From IMG/VR virus record IMGVR_UViG_3300027749_003140, positions 1-23,960 of that record: a stretch of DNA of 23,960 nucleotides. One strand, written 5' to 3'. The notes under the pieces were generated by a model that was given only the letters and a program-made list of their open reading frames with translations, had not been told where the DNA came from and made no database searches. This document shows positions 6,235 through 12,129 of the stretch, piece after piece (the stretch's first letter is position 1; each line of letters starts with the position of its first letter). This DNA comes from a virus. Position numbers and translations under genes: made by a program.

Positions 6235-6765
6235 ATGATTAAACTCATTAAAATCTTGCTTGTATTACTGGGCCTAGCATTAGTTGGCTGGATTGGATAC
6301 AAAGCGGTCATGTATAAACTTGACCCGTCAAAGCAATTAGTAATGGCCAATACTGCTGTTACCGCAGAAGTACGTAACAAACAATTGGACTGTCTTGCTC
6401 GTAATATCTATTACGAAGCCGGAGGAGAACCATTTGAAGGTAAAGTAGCAGTTGCACAAGTTACTATCAATCGAGCAAACAGTGGGCAATTCCCAAGTGA
6501 CATCTGTAAAGTAGTGTATCAAAAGAATGTAGTGTACGAAAAGGTGCTTTGTCAATTTAGTTGGTATTGCGAAAATACTAGTTTAGTAAAACCAAAAAAT
6601 GCCAAAGTATTTCAAGAAAGTGAAATAGTAGCAAGACAAGTATTGCTAGAAAATTTTAGGCTACCAAGTCTAAAACACGCCCTGTATTTTCATGGTGCTC
6701 AAATTAATCCAAAGTGGGATAAAGAGCGAGTTGGTCAAATTGGAAATCACATTTTTTACAAATAA
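6235..6765 (+). CDS. Cell-wall hydrolase, SleB family (candidate endolysin)
   Basis: A 176-aa protein. One N-terminal membrane segment (residues about 3-26, KLIKILLVLLGLALVGWIGY) is followed by a SleB-type hydrolase domain from residue 50: CLARNIYYEAGGEPFEGKVA with the likely catalytic Glu in YYEA, VAQVTINRA, CQFSWYC and HALYFHG. The family cuts glycan strands in peptidoglycan. The Gly/Ala-bearing N-terminal segment could act as a signal-arrest-release anchor, which would make this an exported endolysin; a virion or spore-type cortex role is unlikely here. AAAGGAG gives a strong ribosome site. A three-helix membrane protein follows after 9 bases, so the pair may be a lysis module. Confidence 0.85.
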   Translation: MIKLIKILLVLLGLALVGWIGYKAVMYKLDPSKQLVMANTAVTAEVRNKQLDCLARNIYYEAGGEPFEGKVAVAQVTINRANSGQFPSDICKVVYQKNVVYEKVLCQFSWYCENTSLVKPKNAKVFQESEIVARQVLLENFRLPSLKHALYFHGAQINPKWDKERVGQIGNHIFYK

Positions 6766-6774
6766 GGAAAAATT

Positions 6775-7095
6775 ATGCAAATTAGTTTAAGAGAATTAGT
6801 TAATGTTAAAAAGATGATGGATAGCCTTCGCGAAAACATCGGACATCTTAGTGCAGAGACATTGGGATGGATTGGGGTCATTCTAGTACATTTGGCTACT
6901 ATTCCAACTTTGGTTGCTGTGCTTACGGGTCTAACCGAAAAGTTACCTCCAGTGGACATTGTTGTCCTAATGTGGTTGGGCTTGTTCATGTTCTTTATTC
7001 GAAGTGTAATCGCCAAAGATCTATTGAACATTGTTACAATTGGATTTGGATTTTTTGTCCAAGCAATCTTGATGGCATTGATTATTTTTAAATAA
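6775..7095 (+). CDS. Three-helix membrane protein (holin candidate)
   Basis: A 106-aa inner-membrane protein with a 28-residue charged N-terminal helix and three hydrophobic segments at about residues 30-52, 60-79 and 83-105; the second and third are separated by RSVIAKDL. Size, three-helix topology and position right behind a SleB hydrolase fit a class I holin, but no holin family motif is recognisable. It could instead be one of the small membrane proteins common in T4-like phages. AAGGA ribosome site. A terminator-promoter structure follows, so this is probably the last gene of the 5816 transcript. Confidence 0.65.
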   Translation: MQISLRELVNVKKMMDSLRENIGHLSAETLGWIGVILVHLATIPTLVAVLTGLTEKLPPVDIVVLMWLGLFMFFIRSVIAKDLLNIVTIGFGFFVQAILMALIIFK

Positions 7096-7105
7096 CCAAA
7101 AGACC

Positions 7106-7134
7106 TTGACATCAACACCCTCTGGTAGTATAAT
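7106..7134 (+). promoter_or_regulatory. Consensus sigma-70 promoter, TTGACA-17-TATAAT
   Basis: TTGACA at 7106-7111 and TATAAT at 7129-7134, spacer 17. Expected start about 7141. The -10 box lies across the left arm and loop of the terminator hairpin described next. Confidence 0.88.
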
Positions 7135-7154
7135 AGATACTACAGAGGGTTTTT
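7117..7154 (+). terminator. Rho-independent terminator overlapping a promoter
   Basis: Left arm 7117-7130 pairs with right arm 7138-7150 (13 pairs, one bulged G; arms begin ACCCTCTG and end CAGAGGGT), 7-base loop, then a U-run at 7150-7154. It would end the 5816-7095 transcript. RNA starting at the embedded promoter (about 7141) contains only most of the right arm, so it escapes termination. Confidence 0.85.
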
Positions 7155-7180
7155 ACTTTAACACACACAGAAAGGCAAAT

Positions 7181-7309
7181 ATGAAAAACTTTGTAATTGG
7201 TACAATCTTCGGATTGATTTTGGCTACCGTTGGATTTAGCGGCATTGCTAGAATTATGGACAAAGGCATTGACACTGTCAAGACCCAAAGTCAGGAGATG
7301 GCAAAATGA
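7181..7309 (+). CDS. Small membrane protein (42 aa)
   Basis: A 42-aa protein from ATG 7181, with an AAAGG site at 7171-7175. Upstream in-frame starts lie in the promoter and are rejected. The sequence has one hydrophobic helix (FVIGTIFGLILATVGFSGIA, about residues 4-23) and a short polar tail with KTQSQEMAK. It may be a single-pass inner-membrane protein or a cleaved export signal without a typical cleavage site. It overlaps the lipoprotein gene by ATGA and heads the transcript from the 7106 promoter. Function unknown. Confidence 0.7.
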   Translation: MKNFVIGTIFGLILATVGFSGIARIMDKGIDTVKTQSQEMAK

Positions 7310-7905
7310 AAAAGGCACTAACACTTATTCCTATTGTAATTGCACTTACCGCTTGCAGTGGGATGACTACTCTTAAAACAGAGAATCTCGAATCAAAGTC
7401 TGTACCTACATGGTATTTGGATTATGCTGATACAGGCAGTGAATCCACTAAATGGTACAAGCCATGGGATCAATCGGGCATGTACTATGCAGTTGCCGAA
7501 GATGTTAGCCCTTCAATGGAAATGTCCATGAAGAAAGCTACGCTCAAAGCCAAAGCAAAGATTGCAGATCGAGTTAACGGTGAAATGAACAACCGTACTA
7601 CTATCAAGTATGATGAAGCAGGATCGCCTGATCGTCCAACTGGAACTGGATCTGCACAAGATGTAATCGTTAATTTGATTGCAGAATCGGTACTACGCAC
7701 ATATGGCGTTGAGAAGAAAATGGTTATCTACAATCCAGAGATGCATAACTATCGCTCGTTTGTCATGTTGAAGATTAGCAAGAAGGACGTTGACTCGCTT
7801 GCATCAACATATGACAGTAACAAGCAAGTTAAGTTGCAAGGTCGGGTTGGCGGCAAGTCTCTAGACGAAACTGCTAGTGAAGTTCTTAAACAATCAAGGC
7901 AATAA
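7306..7905 (+). CDS. LPP20-like outer-membrane lipoprotein
   Basis: A 199-aa lipoprotein. The signal peptide ends in the lipobox LTAC (Cys about residue 17), followed by SGMTT, with no Asp at +2, so outer-membrane sorting is expected. The mature part (PTWYLDYADTGSESTKWY, GMYYAVAEDVSPSMEMSMKK, AKAKIADRVNGEM...) matches the LPP20-family pattern of PxWy...A.g.s.....A...A...lA. In bacteria these are surface lipoproteins of uncertain role. In a phage it might alter the infected cell surface, for example superinfection exclusion; that is inference. It starts in an ATGA overlap and is driven by the strong 7106 promoter. Confidence 0.75.
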   Translation: MKKALTLIPIVIALTACSGMTTLKTENLESKSVPTWYLDYADTGSESTKWYKPWDQSGMYYAVAEDVSPSMEMSMKKATLKAKAKIADRVNGEMNNRTTIKYDEAGSPDRPTGTGSAQDVIVNLIAESVLRTYGVEKKMVIYNPEMHNYRSFVMLKISKKDVDSLASTYDSNKQVKLQGRVGGKSLDETASEVLKQSRQ

Positions 7906-7906
7906 C

Positions 7907-8110
7907 ATGTTCAATCAAACTATTGATCGATTTACGCTGGAACAGCAAATTATGACTTGCTGGAGTGTAGTTGAAGATTTGCAAATGGTAGCTAACCGTG
8001 GCGAAGGCAAGTTAGAAAATTTCCAAGCATTGTCTCGTATCTACCAACTTAAATTTGAAACGCTGTTTGACACGTTTGAACAGTTAATTGCAGAAGGCAA
8101 GATTATATAA
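7907..8110 (+). CDS. Small helical hypothetical protein
   Basis: A 67-aa protein from ATG 7907, preceded by AAGG; a longer in-frame start at 7877 sits inside the previous gene and has no ribosome site. The sequence (DRFTLEQQIMTCWSVVEDLQ followed by NFQALSRIYQLKFETLFDTF) is acidic and fully helical, with no membrane segment. I recall similar short proteins in T4-like environmental phages but cannot name a function. It sits between two lipoprotein genes and ends as TAATG with the next one, so it is co-expressed with envelope proteins although it looks cytoplasmic. Confidence 0.7.
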   Translation: MFNQTIDRFTLEQQIMTCWSVVEDLQMVANRGEGKLENFQALSRIYQLKFETLFDTFEQLIAEGKII

Positions 8111-8451
8111 TGAAATCCGTCATCGCACTATTATGCATATTAAGTCTCGGGGGATGTGGATCAACTACTCCCATTAAGACAAGTGAGCAGTTTTGTGATT
8201 TGAAAAGTAAGACTGTATCAGTTAAAGATAAAACTGGGCGAGTAGTCGATGAGGGATCTATCGATGTTATGGTATGTAATGATAACAAAGTAGATAGATT
8301 GTTTCACGCACAAAGCGGAATGGCTCGTGACTGCGGCGAATACAAGTATGTAATGAATCTTAATGGACGACCTGTGGAAAGGACTGGCTATGCGTGTCAA
8401 AAATATAATGGTACTTGGGAAGTTGTTCCTCATCCTAGCATGTACCAATAG
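8110..8451 (+). CDS. Lipoprotein with surface-antigen-like C-terminus
   Basis: A 113-aa lipoprotein: signal peptide with lipobox LGGC (Cys at about residue 16). The C-terminal part (DCGEYKYVMNLNGRPVERTG, then YACQKYNGTWEVV) resembles the end of rickettsial/legionella-type 16-17 kDa surface antigens, where CREYxxxVxxxGRxxxxYGxACxxxDGxW forms a small beta domain stabilised by the two cysteines. Two further cysteines lie in the middle. The start overlaps the previous stop as TAATG. Its 3' end carries the start and signal peptide of the next gene in another frame. Role unknown; outer-membrane or periplasmic location is likely. Confidence 0.7.
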   Translation: MKSVIALLCILSLGGCGSTTPIKTSEQFCDLKSKTVSVKDKTGRVVDEGSIDVMVCNDNKVDRLFHAQSGMARDCGEYKYVMNLNGRPVERTGYACQKYNGTWEVVPHPSMYQ

Positions 8452-8815
8452 TTACGCTCAATCATGGAGCGGGCCCATGAATCAAGATCGTGTTAAGAAC
8501 GATGGGTTCCTGGCATTTGCCTACAACATGTCAATCTACTACGGATCACGATTAGGTAAGATGGATAATGCTTTGCACACACAAGCAGTATACCACGCAA
8601 TTAATAATCTTGAAAATGGTGAGACCGTAGAATGGTTTAACGATCGCAGTGATAGTCAAGGTAAGGCACGTATTGTCTACACTATACCGGGCAGTGGAAC
8701 AATTTGTAGACGCATACATAGTTGGGTGCGAGTGAATAGTCGTGCCAATAACTATGAAGACACTGCCTGTTATAATAACAACACAAATACATGGGTTTTT
8801 GTCGATAAATACTAG
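8390..8815 (+). CDS. Exported protein with surface-antigen-like domain
   Basis: A 141-aa exported protein. ATG 8390 is chosen because AAAGGA lies 6 bases upstream; 8363 and 8408 are in-frame alternatives. The signal peptide (MRVKNIMVLGKLFLILACTN, cleavage near SYA/Q) also contains ILAC, so lipidation is possible. The mature part has a helical segment (FLAFAYNMSIYYGSR) and a C-terminal domain (GSGTICRRIHSWVRVNSRAN then ACYNNNTNTWVFV) like that of the preceding gene, so the two look like diverged paralogues. It overlaps that gene by 62 bases, meaning its whole signal peptide is encoded inside the neighbour's coding sequence. Confidence 0.7.
   Translation: MRVKNIMVLGKLFLILACTNSYAQSWSGPMNQDRVKNDGFLAFAYNMSIYYGSRLGKMDNALHTQAVYHAINNLENGETVEWFNDRSDSQGKARIVYTIPGSGTICRRIHSWVRVNSRANNYEDTACYNNNTNTWVFVDKY
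8805..8811 (+). promoter_or_regulatory. ATAAATA late promoter directly before 8819 start
   Basis: ATAAATA then CTAGTCT then ATG. With T4 late spacing the start point is about 8817, two bases before the ATG, and no Shine-Dalgarno exists. It lies at the end of the preceding coding sequence. Confidence 0.6.
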
Positions 8816-8818
8816 TCT

Positions 8819-10255
8819 ATGAAAATTACATTAGCCGATAAATTTATCGCATACCTTGCCTTACTAAGTGGACTAACTATATCAGGCGTTGCCATTTGGT
8901 ACTCGGTAGCAGGTCTAGTTAGCATATTTGCGGCCGCAGTAACACCTATTATTGTTATGGGTGTGGCCTTAGAAGTTAGTAAACTTATTGCCACAGTTTG
9001 GCTCAAAATTAATTGGGCTCGTTCTCCTATCTTTATTAGAACATACCTATTAGGTGCCATTTCCATTTTAATGATTATTACATCAATGGGTATCTTTGGT
9101 TTCCTAAGTAAGGCACATAGTGACCAAAGTTTAGTTTCCGGCGACGTTCAAAGTAAGATTGCGATATATGATGAAAAAATTAAAACAGCCAAAGAAAATA
9201 TTGAAGCCAACCGCAAGCAACTTAAACAAATGGATGAGGCGGTTGACCAAGTCATGGGTCGCAGTCAAGATGAAAAAGGTGCCGACAAAGCGGTTTCAAT
9301 ACGCAAAGCTCAGTCTCGTGATCGCAGTGCGGTGGCCAAAGACATTGAAGCCAACCAGAAGCTTATTGCTACTCTTAATGACCAAGCCGCACCTATTCGA
9401 GCAGAAGTACGTAAAGTAGAAGCTGAAGTAGGCCCGATTAAATATATTGCGGCATTTATCTACGGCGACAATCCAGATGCTAACATATTAGAAAAAGCAG
9501 TCACTTGGGTAATAATTATTATTGTGTCAGTGTTCGATCCGCTGGCAGTTATTCTATTGTTGGCTAGCCAATACAGTTTCCAATGGTTTCGCAAAGCTGA
9601 AGAAGAGCAACAAGCAGAGGGTGACAGCCTGACTACGGAGAGAGGAAACAACATAGTTGTTGAACCTACTGTCACAGAAACGCCAGCATATGAGCCTGAT
9701 GATGGCCCGTTGACTGACGATCAGATTACACAAATCAAAGATTCAGTTGCTGAACCAATTCCGTGCAATCTATGTGGTACTACATTAGCAGTTGTTCCGG
9801 GTATCGGATTATTCTGTCCAAATAAAGAATGTGGAGTTATTGAAGAGCCTGTAGAAGAAACTCAATTAGAATTAAATTTTAATACACCTATTACCTTTAA
9901 CGAGCTTAGTCAAGCTGACATTGATAAACTAGATGCAGGTGAGCCATTAGACCAATGGAACAAAATGATCGAAGCTGCCGAGCAGGCAGTGGCCAAAGAA
10001 AAAACCCCAGAAGAAATATTAGATGAAGGATTATCTGAACCTAACAATTTAATATTTCCAGAAAATCCAGATCAAGGAGATCGTGTAGTAATGCTTATTG
10101 ACCTTACTCCTCGGAATTTTATTTTTAACGGAAGTAGTTGGGTTAATGCAGACTTATCTGACCCAGGCGCAGTTAGTGCATTAGACGAATTAAAAAAAAA
10201 GAGCAGCTACATAATCAAAGACCACAATCAACAGATCAAGAAGACCAAAGAGTAA
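8819..10255 (+). CDS. Large membrane protein with coiled coil and zinc ribbon
   Basis: A 478-aa protein. Three membrane segments (about residues 9-30, 33-55 and 74-97) are followed by a long helical coiled-coil region (about 110-205, many Lys/Glu/Gln heptads), another membrane segment (229-250), and a cytoplasmic acidic tail. The tail holds a probable zinc ribbon with C316, C319, C333 and C338 (CNLCG...CPNKEC) and ends with a small beta motif (RNFIFNGSSWVNA) seen at the ends of fibre-like modules. I recognise the N-terminal half from T4-like environmental phages but not its function. Possible roles are membrane anchoring of phage replication or assembly, or exclusion of other phages. It has no ribosome site and an adjacent late promoter. 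Confidence 0.75.
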   Translation: MKITLADKFIAYLALLSGLTISGVAIWYSVAGLVSIFAAAVTPIIVMGVALEVSKLIATVWLKINWARSPIFIRTYLLGAISILMIITSMGIFGFLSKAHSDQSLVSGDVQSKIAIYDEKIKTAKENIEANRKQLKQMDEAVDQVMGRSQDEKGADKAVSIRKAQSRDRSAVAKDIEANQKLIATLNDQAAPIRAEVRKVEAEVGPIKYIAAFIYGDNPDANILEKAVTWVIIIIVSVFDPLAVILLLASQYSFQWFRKAEEEQQAEGDSLTTERGNNIVVEPTVTETPAYEPDDGPLTDDQITQIKDSVAEPIPCNLCGTTLAVVPGIGLFCPNKECGVIEEPVEETQLELNFNTPITFNELSQADIDKLDAGEPLDQWNKMIEAAEQAVAKEKTPEEILDEGLSEPNNLIFPENPDQGDRVVMLIDLTPRNFIFNGSSWVNADLSDPGAVSALDELKKKSSYIIKDHNQQIKKTKE

Positions 10256-10258
10256 CCT

Positions 10259-10327
10259 ATGTTCAAAACAGTGAACAAACTTCAAACTCTTTATGGACAC
10301 GTATTAAGCGTAATGACAACTAAGTAA
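10259..10327 (+). CDS. Possible 22-aa peptide
   Basis: A 22-codon frame (MFKTVNKLQTLYGHVLSVMTTK) fills the 77-base gap between two genes. Its ATG is preceded by AAAGAG at a spacing of six bases, better than the site of the following gene. The peptide is basic with some helical character. It may be a real small protein or merely a translation bridge to the next gene; conservation would decide. Confidence 0.35.
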   Translation: MFKTVNKLQTLYGHVLSVMTTK

Positions 10328-10332
10328 TAGAT

Positions 10333-10761
10333 ATGAGCGAAAATATGAATCTCGGAAAAATTAATCTAATAACACCTCCCGACAAGCTGTTTAACTTGAA
10401 TTTTGGGTATCTGCTAATTAAGCCAAGCACAAAGGTTAAAATGCAGTTTCAACAACTGTTAAGCCAAAGTGACGACGATATTAATGTTTACATATACGAC
10501 ACTGATGAATCAAATATCGAATGGATGTTGAGTGTTAGCCAACAAGCTGATACTATCATTATTGATATTGACAACTGTGATGATATAACCAAGCAGTTTG
10601 TTAGTTTTTTACTAGCGCAACCAAATAGCCACTATTTGACTACTGATGAAATCACACCTTGGGGGTTGATCAGTCGCAATAGGATATATAACTTAGACTG
10701 GATATTAGAAGTTATTAACAAAGAAGAAGACGATAATGAATCAGAGGAATCAGATGAATAG
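10333..10761 (+). CDS. Conserved T4-like phage hypothetical protein
   Basis: A 142-aa acidic soluble protein. It starts MSENMNLGKINLITPPDKLF, contains an alpha/beta core (LLIKPSTKVKMQFQQLL, INVYIYDTD, WMLSVSQQADTIIIDIDNCD) and ends in a Glu/Asp-rich tail. From memory, similar proteins with the same LITPPDKLFN opening and IIDIDNCDD core occur in T4-like marine phages, without assigned function. The core resembles a Rossmann-like sensor fold, but no catalytic motif is evident. It overlaps the bS21 gene, so the two are translationally coupled. Confidence 0.75.
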   Translation: MSENMNLGKINLITPPDKLFNLNFGYLLIKPSTKVKMQFQQLLSQSDDDINVYIYDTDESNIEWMLSVSQQADTIIIDIDNCDDITKQFVSFLLAQPNSHYLTTDEITPWGLISRNRIYNLDWILEVINKEEDDNESEESDE

Positions 10762-10981
10762 AGTTACAGGTACAGCTATCATTTTAAAAGATGGCGAAGA
10801 TATCAATCGGGCACTACGCCGATTTAAAAATAAAATTGAAGATTTGGGTACACTCAAAGTTCTTCAATCCAAAGAGTTTTATGAAAAACCAACTACTGAG
10901 CGTAAGCGTAAGAAGTCGGCTGCTAAGGCTCGTTGGCGAAAGCAGTTGGAAAAAGATGCATTACCCAAGAAAATGTATTGA
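10754..10981 (+). CDS. rpsU: Ribosomal protein bS21 homologue
   Basis: A 75-aa bS21-like protein. The signature ALRRFKNKIEDLG, then EFYEKPTTERKRKKSAAKAR with a basic C-terminal helix, matches bacterial bS21 closely (ALRRFKR...REFYEKPTTERKRAK...). ATG 10754 is preferred over 10736 because AGAGGA lies five bases upstream. In bacteria bS21 binds near the anti-Shine-Dalgarno on the 30S platform and affects initiation. Phage copies are known from pelagic and huge phages and are thought to bias host ribosomes towards phage mRNA. This is notable here because several genes in the window lack a Shine-Dalgarno. Confidence 0.92.
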   Translation: MNRVTGTAIILKDGEDINRALRRFKNKIEDLGTLKVLQSKEFYEKPTTERKRKKSAAKARWRKQLEKDALPKKMY

Positions 10982-11006
10982 CCTTTTAAATTAAATCTGT
11001 TATAAT
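10978..11006 (+). promoter_or_regulatory. Sigma-70 promoter, TTGACC-17-TATAAT
   Basis: TTGACC at 10978-10983 overlaps the bS21 stop; TATAAT at 11001-11006; spacer 17. Expected start about 11013, 19 bases before the exonuclease ATG. Confidence 0.78.
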
Positions 11007-11033
11007 ATAAGTTCACTATGAAAGAGCTTATAT
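11005..11033 (+). repeat. Inverted repeat covering -10 box and exonuclease start
   Basis: Arms ATATAAG (11005-11011) and CTTATAT (11027-11033) with a 15-base loop. The right arm includes the first two bases of the ATG at 11032. Transcripts starting at about 11013 lack the left arm. Confidence 0.45.
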
Positions 11034-11616
11034 GGCAAATACAGATTTGATGATCGACCTCGAAACACTTGCAACTACACCTGATGCGTCAATCTTAACA
11101 ATTGGCGCAGTAAAATTTGATCCATTTGGAGATGATGTTAGAAATCCAAAATGTGAAAAATTTTATTGCAGGGTAGATCTTGACTCTTGTGATGCTTTAA
11201 ACCTTGTAACTAATGATGCAACAGTAGAATGGTGGGCCAATCAAAGTAAAGAAGCACAGGACGAGGCATTCTCGGAGCAAGATCGAATCCCAATTACAGA
11301 AGCATTTAACCGCCTTTACAAATTTGCATGGGGCGCAAAGCGTGTATGGTCACATGGAGCAAGTTTTGACATTGTAATCTGTGAACACGTTTTTCATAAG
11401 ATTGGTAAAGCAGTTCCGTGGCAATTCTGGGAAGCACGTTGCACACGTACACTGTTTGACATTGGCATCAATCCCAATCGTCCACCAGTATTAAAACATC
11501 ACGCACTAGAAGATGCGTGGAATCAAGCAGTTGGTGTACAGAATGTTTTTAATACACTAAAAGCATCTACCACTAGTGCTGGACATTATATCCAACCATT
11601 TGCAAGAGAAAGATAA
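11032..11616 (+). CDS. DEDD-family 3'-5' exonuclease (RNase T/DexA-like)
   Basis: A 194-aa single-domain exonuclease. Exo I is MIDLETLATTPDASI with D9 and E11; Exo II is the SHGASFDI segment with D113; Exo III is KHHALEDAW with H156 and D161, so the DEDDh set is complete. The DLETLAT...SILTIGAVKF opening is typical of the phage DexA / RNase T-like group, which trims single-stranded DNA or RNA ends. A GAG ribosome site is close to ATG 11032; an out-of-frame ATG at 11018 opens only a short frame. It has its own sigma-70 promoter and heads a run of three genes (exonuclease, small membrane protein, MazG). Confidence 0.88.
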   Translation: MANTDLMIDLETLATTPDASILTIGAVKFDPFGDDVRNPKCEKFYCRVDLDSCDALNLVTNDATVEWWANQSKEAQDEAFSEQDRIPITEAFNRLYKFAWGAKRVWSHGASFDIVICEHVFHKIGKAVPWQFWEARCTRTLFDIGINPNRPPVLKHHALEDAWNQAVGVQNVFNTLKASTTSAGHYIQPFARER

Positions 11617-11617
11617 T

Positions 11618-11761
11618 ATGAATGATTTTGTAATTGCACTACTAATGGTGCTAATGTTTATTCAAGGTATTACAGTTGGATACATTCTATGGTCACCACT
11701 AACATCTTTCAAACAAGGACTTATTGATGGTCTATCATTAAAATTCCTTTGGAGAAAATAA
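11618..11761 (+). CDS. Small single-pass membrane protein (47 aa)
   Basis: A 47-aa protein from ATG 11618, one base after the exonuclease stop. One hydrophobic helix (FVIALLMVLMFIQGITVGYI, about residues 4-23) is followed by a short cytoplasmic or periplasmic tail ending LSLKFLWRK. No cleavage site is apparent. Its stop overlaps the MazG start as TAATG. Function unknown; such small membrane proteins are frequent in early regions of T4-like phages. Confidence 0.65.
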   Translation: MNDFVIALLMVLMFIQGITVGYILWSPLTSFKQGLIDGLSLKFLWRK

Positions 11762-12045
11762 TGGACGAACAAACATACGAAGTTATGGCTATCCTACAAG
11801 AGGAAGCCGCAGAAGTTATCCAAGCTGTTAGCAAATGCTACAGGTTTGGACTGGACCATTACAAGCCCGGTAAATCTAAAACTAATCGTCAGCATTTAGA
11901 AGAAGAAATTGGCGATTTATTGGCCATGATTGATATTCTACAAAAAATGGACGAAGTTAGTTTCAACAATATTGAGGCTGCTAGATTAGCTAAAATCGAC
12001 AAGCTAAAACAGTGGTCCACAATTGAAATAGTTCAGGAAATGTGA
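11761..12045 (+). CDS. MazG-like nucleotide pyrophosphohydrolase
   Basis: A 94-aa MazG-fold protein. The metal-binding pattern is visible as EEAAEVIQAVSK (ExxE) and EEEIGDLLAMIDIL (ExxD), separated by a loop containing YRFGLDHYKPGKSK. Start 11761 is supported by GGAG at 11751-11754 and the TAATG overlap. MazG-type all-alpha NTP pyrophosphatases hydrolyse NTPs or dNTPs, and phage MazG has been discussed in relation to ppGpp or dNTP hydrolysis; substrate cannot be read from sequence. Single-domain length matches phage versions, half the size of E. coli MazG. Confidence 0.82.
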   Translation: MDEQTYEVMAILQEEAAEVIQAVSKCYRFGLDHYKPGKSKTNRQHLEEEIGDLLAMIDILQKMDEVSFNNIEAARLAKIDKLKQWSTIEIVQEM

Positions 12046-12046
12046 G

Positions 12047-12053
12047 ATAAATA
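12047..12053 (+). promoter_or_regulatory. ATAAATA late promoter of dnaK
   Basis: ATAAATA immediately after the MazG stop. Expected start about 12059, exactly the first base of the first leader hairpin, giving a 71-base leader before dnaK. Confidence 0.6.
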
Positions 12054-12058
12054 AATTC

Positions 12059-12125
12059 ATACTAAAACGCCGTAAGGGTTTAGTATAGGACATGGTGTCC
12101 AACCAATCTTGCTTAATTAAGGAGA
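12059..12125 (+). promoter_or_regulatory. ROSE-like RNA thermometer candidate in dnaK leader
   Basis: Three stem-loops can be drawn. Stem 1 pairs ATACTAAA (12059-12066) with TTTAGTAT (12079-12086). Stem 2 pairs GGACA (12088-12092) with TGTCC (12096-12100). Stem 3 pairs UCUUGCU (12107-12113) with AGGAGA (12120-12125), loop UAAUUA, with one unpaired G. Stem 3 contains the Shine-Dalgarno and reproduces the ROSE element rule in which UYGCU pairs imperfectly with AGGA around a bulged G. The hsp20 leader carries the same stem. No measured temperature response is known; this is a structural inference. Confidence 0.6.
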
Positions 12126-12129
12126 AAAT

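Noticed and set aside
11018-11050. ATG 11018 as a start upstream of the exonuclease
   Set aside because: Out of frame, stops after ten codons, and the GAG site fits ATG 11032 better.
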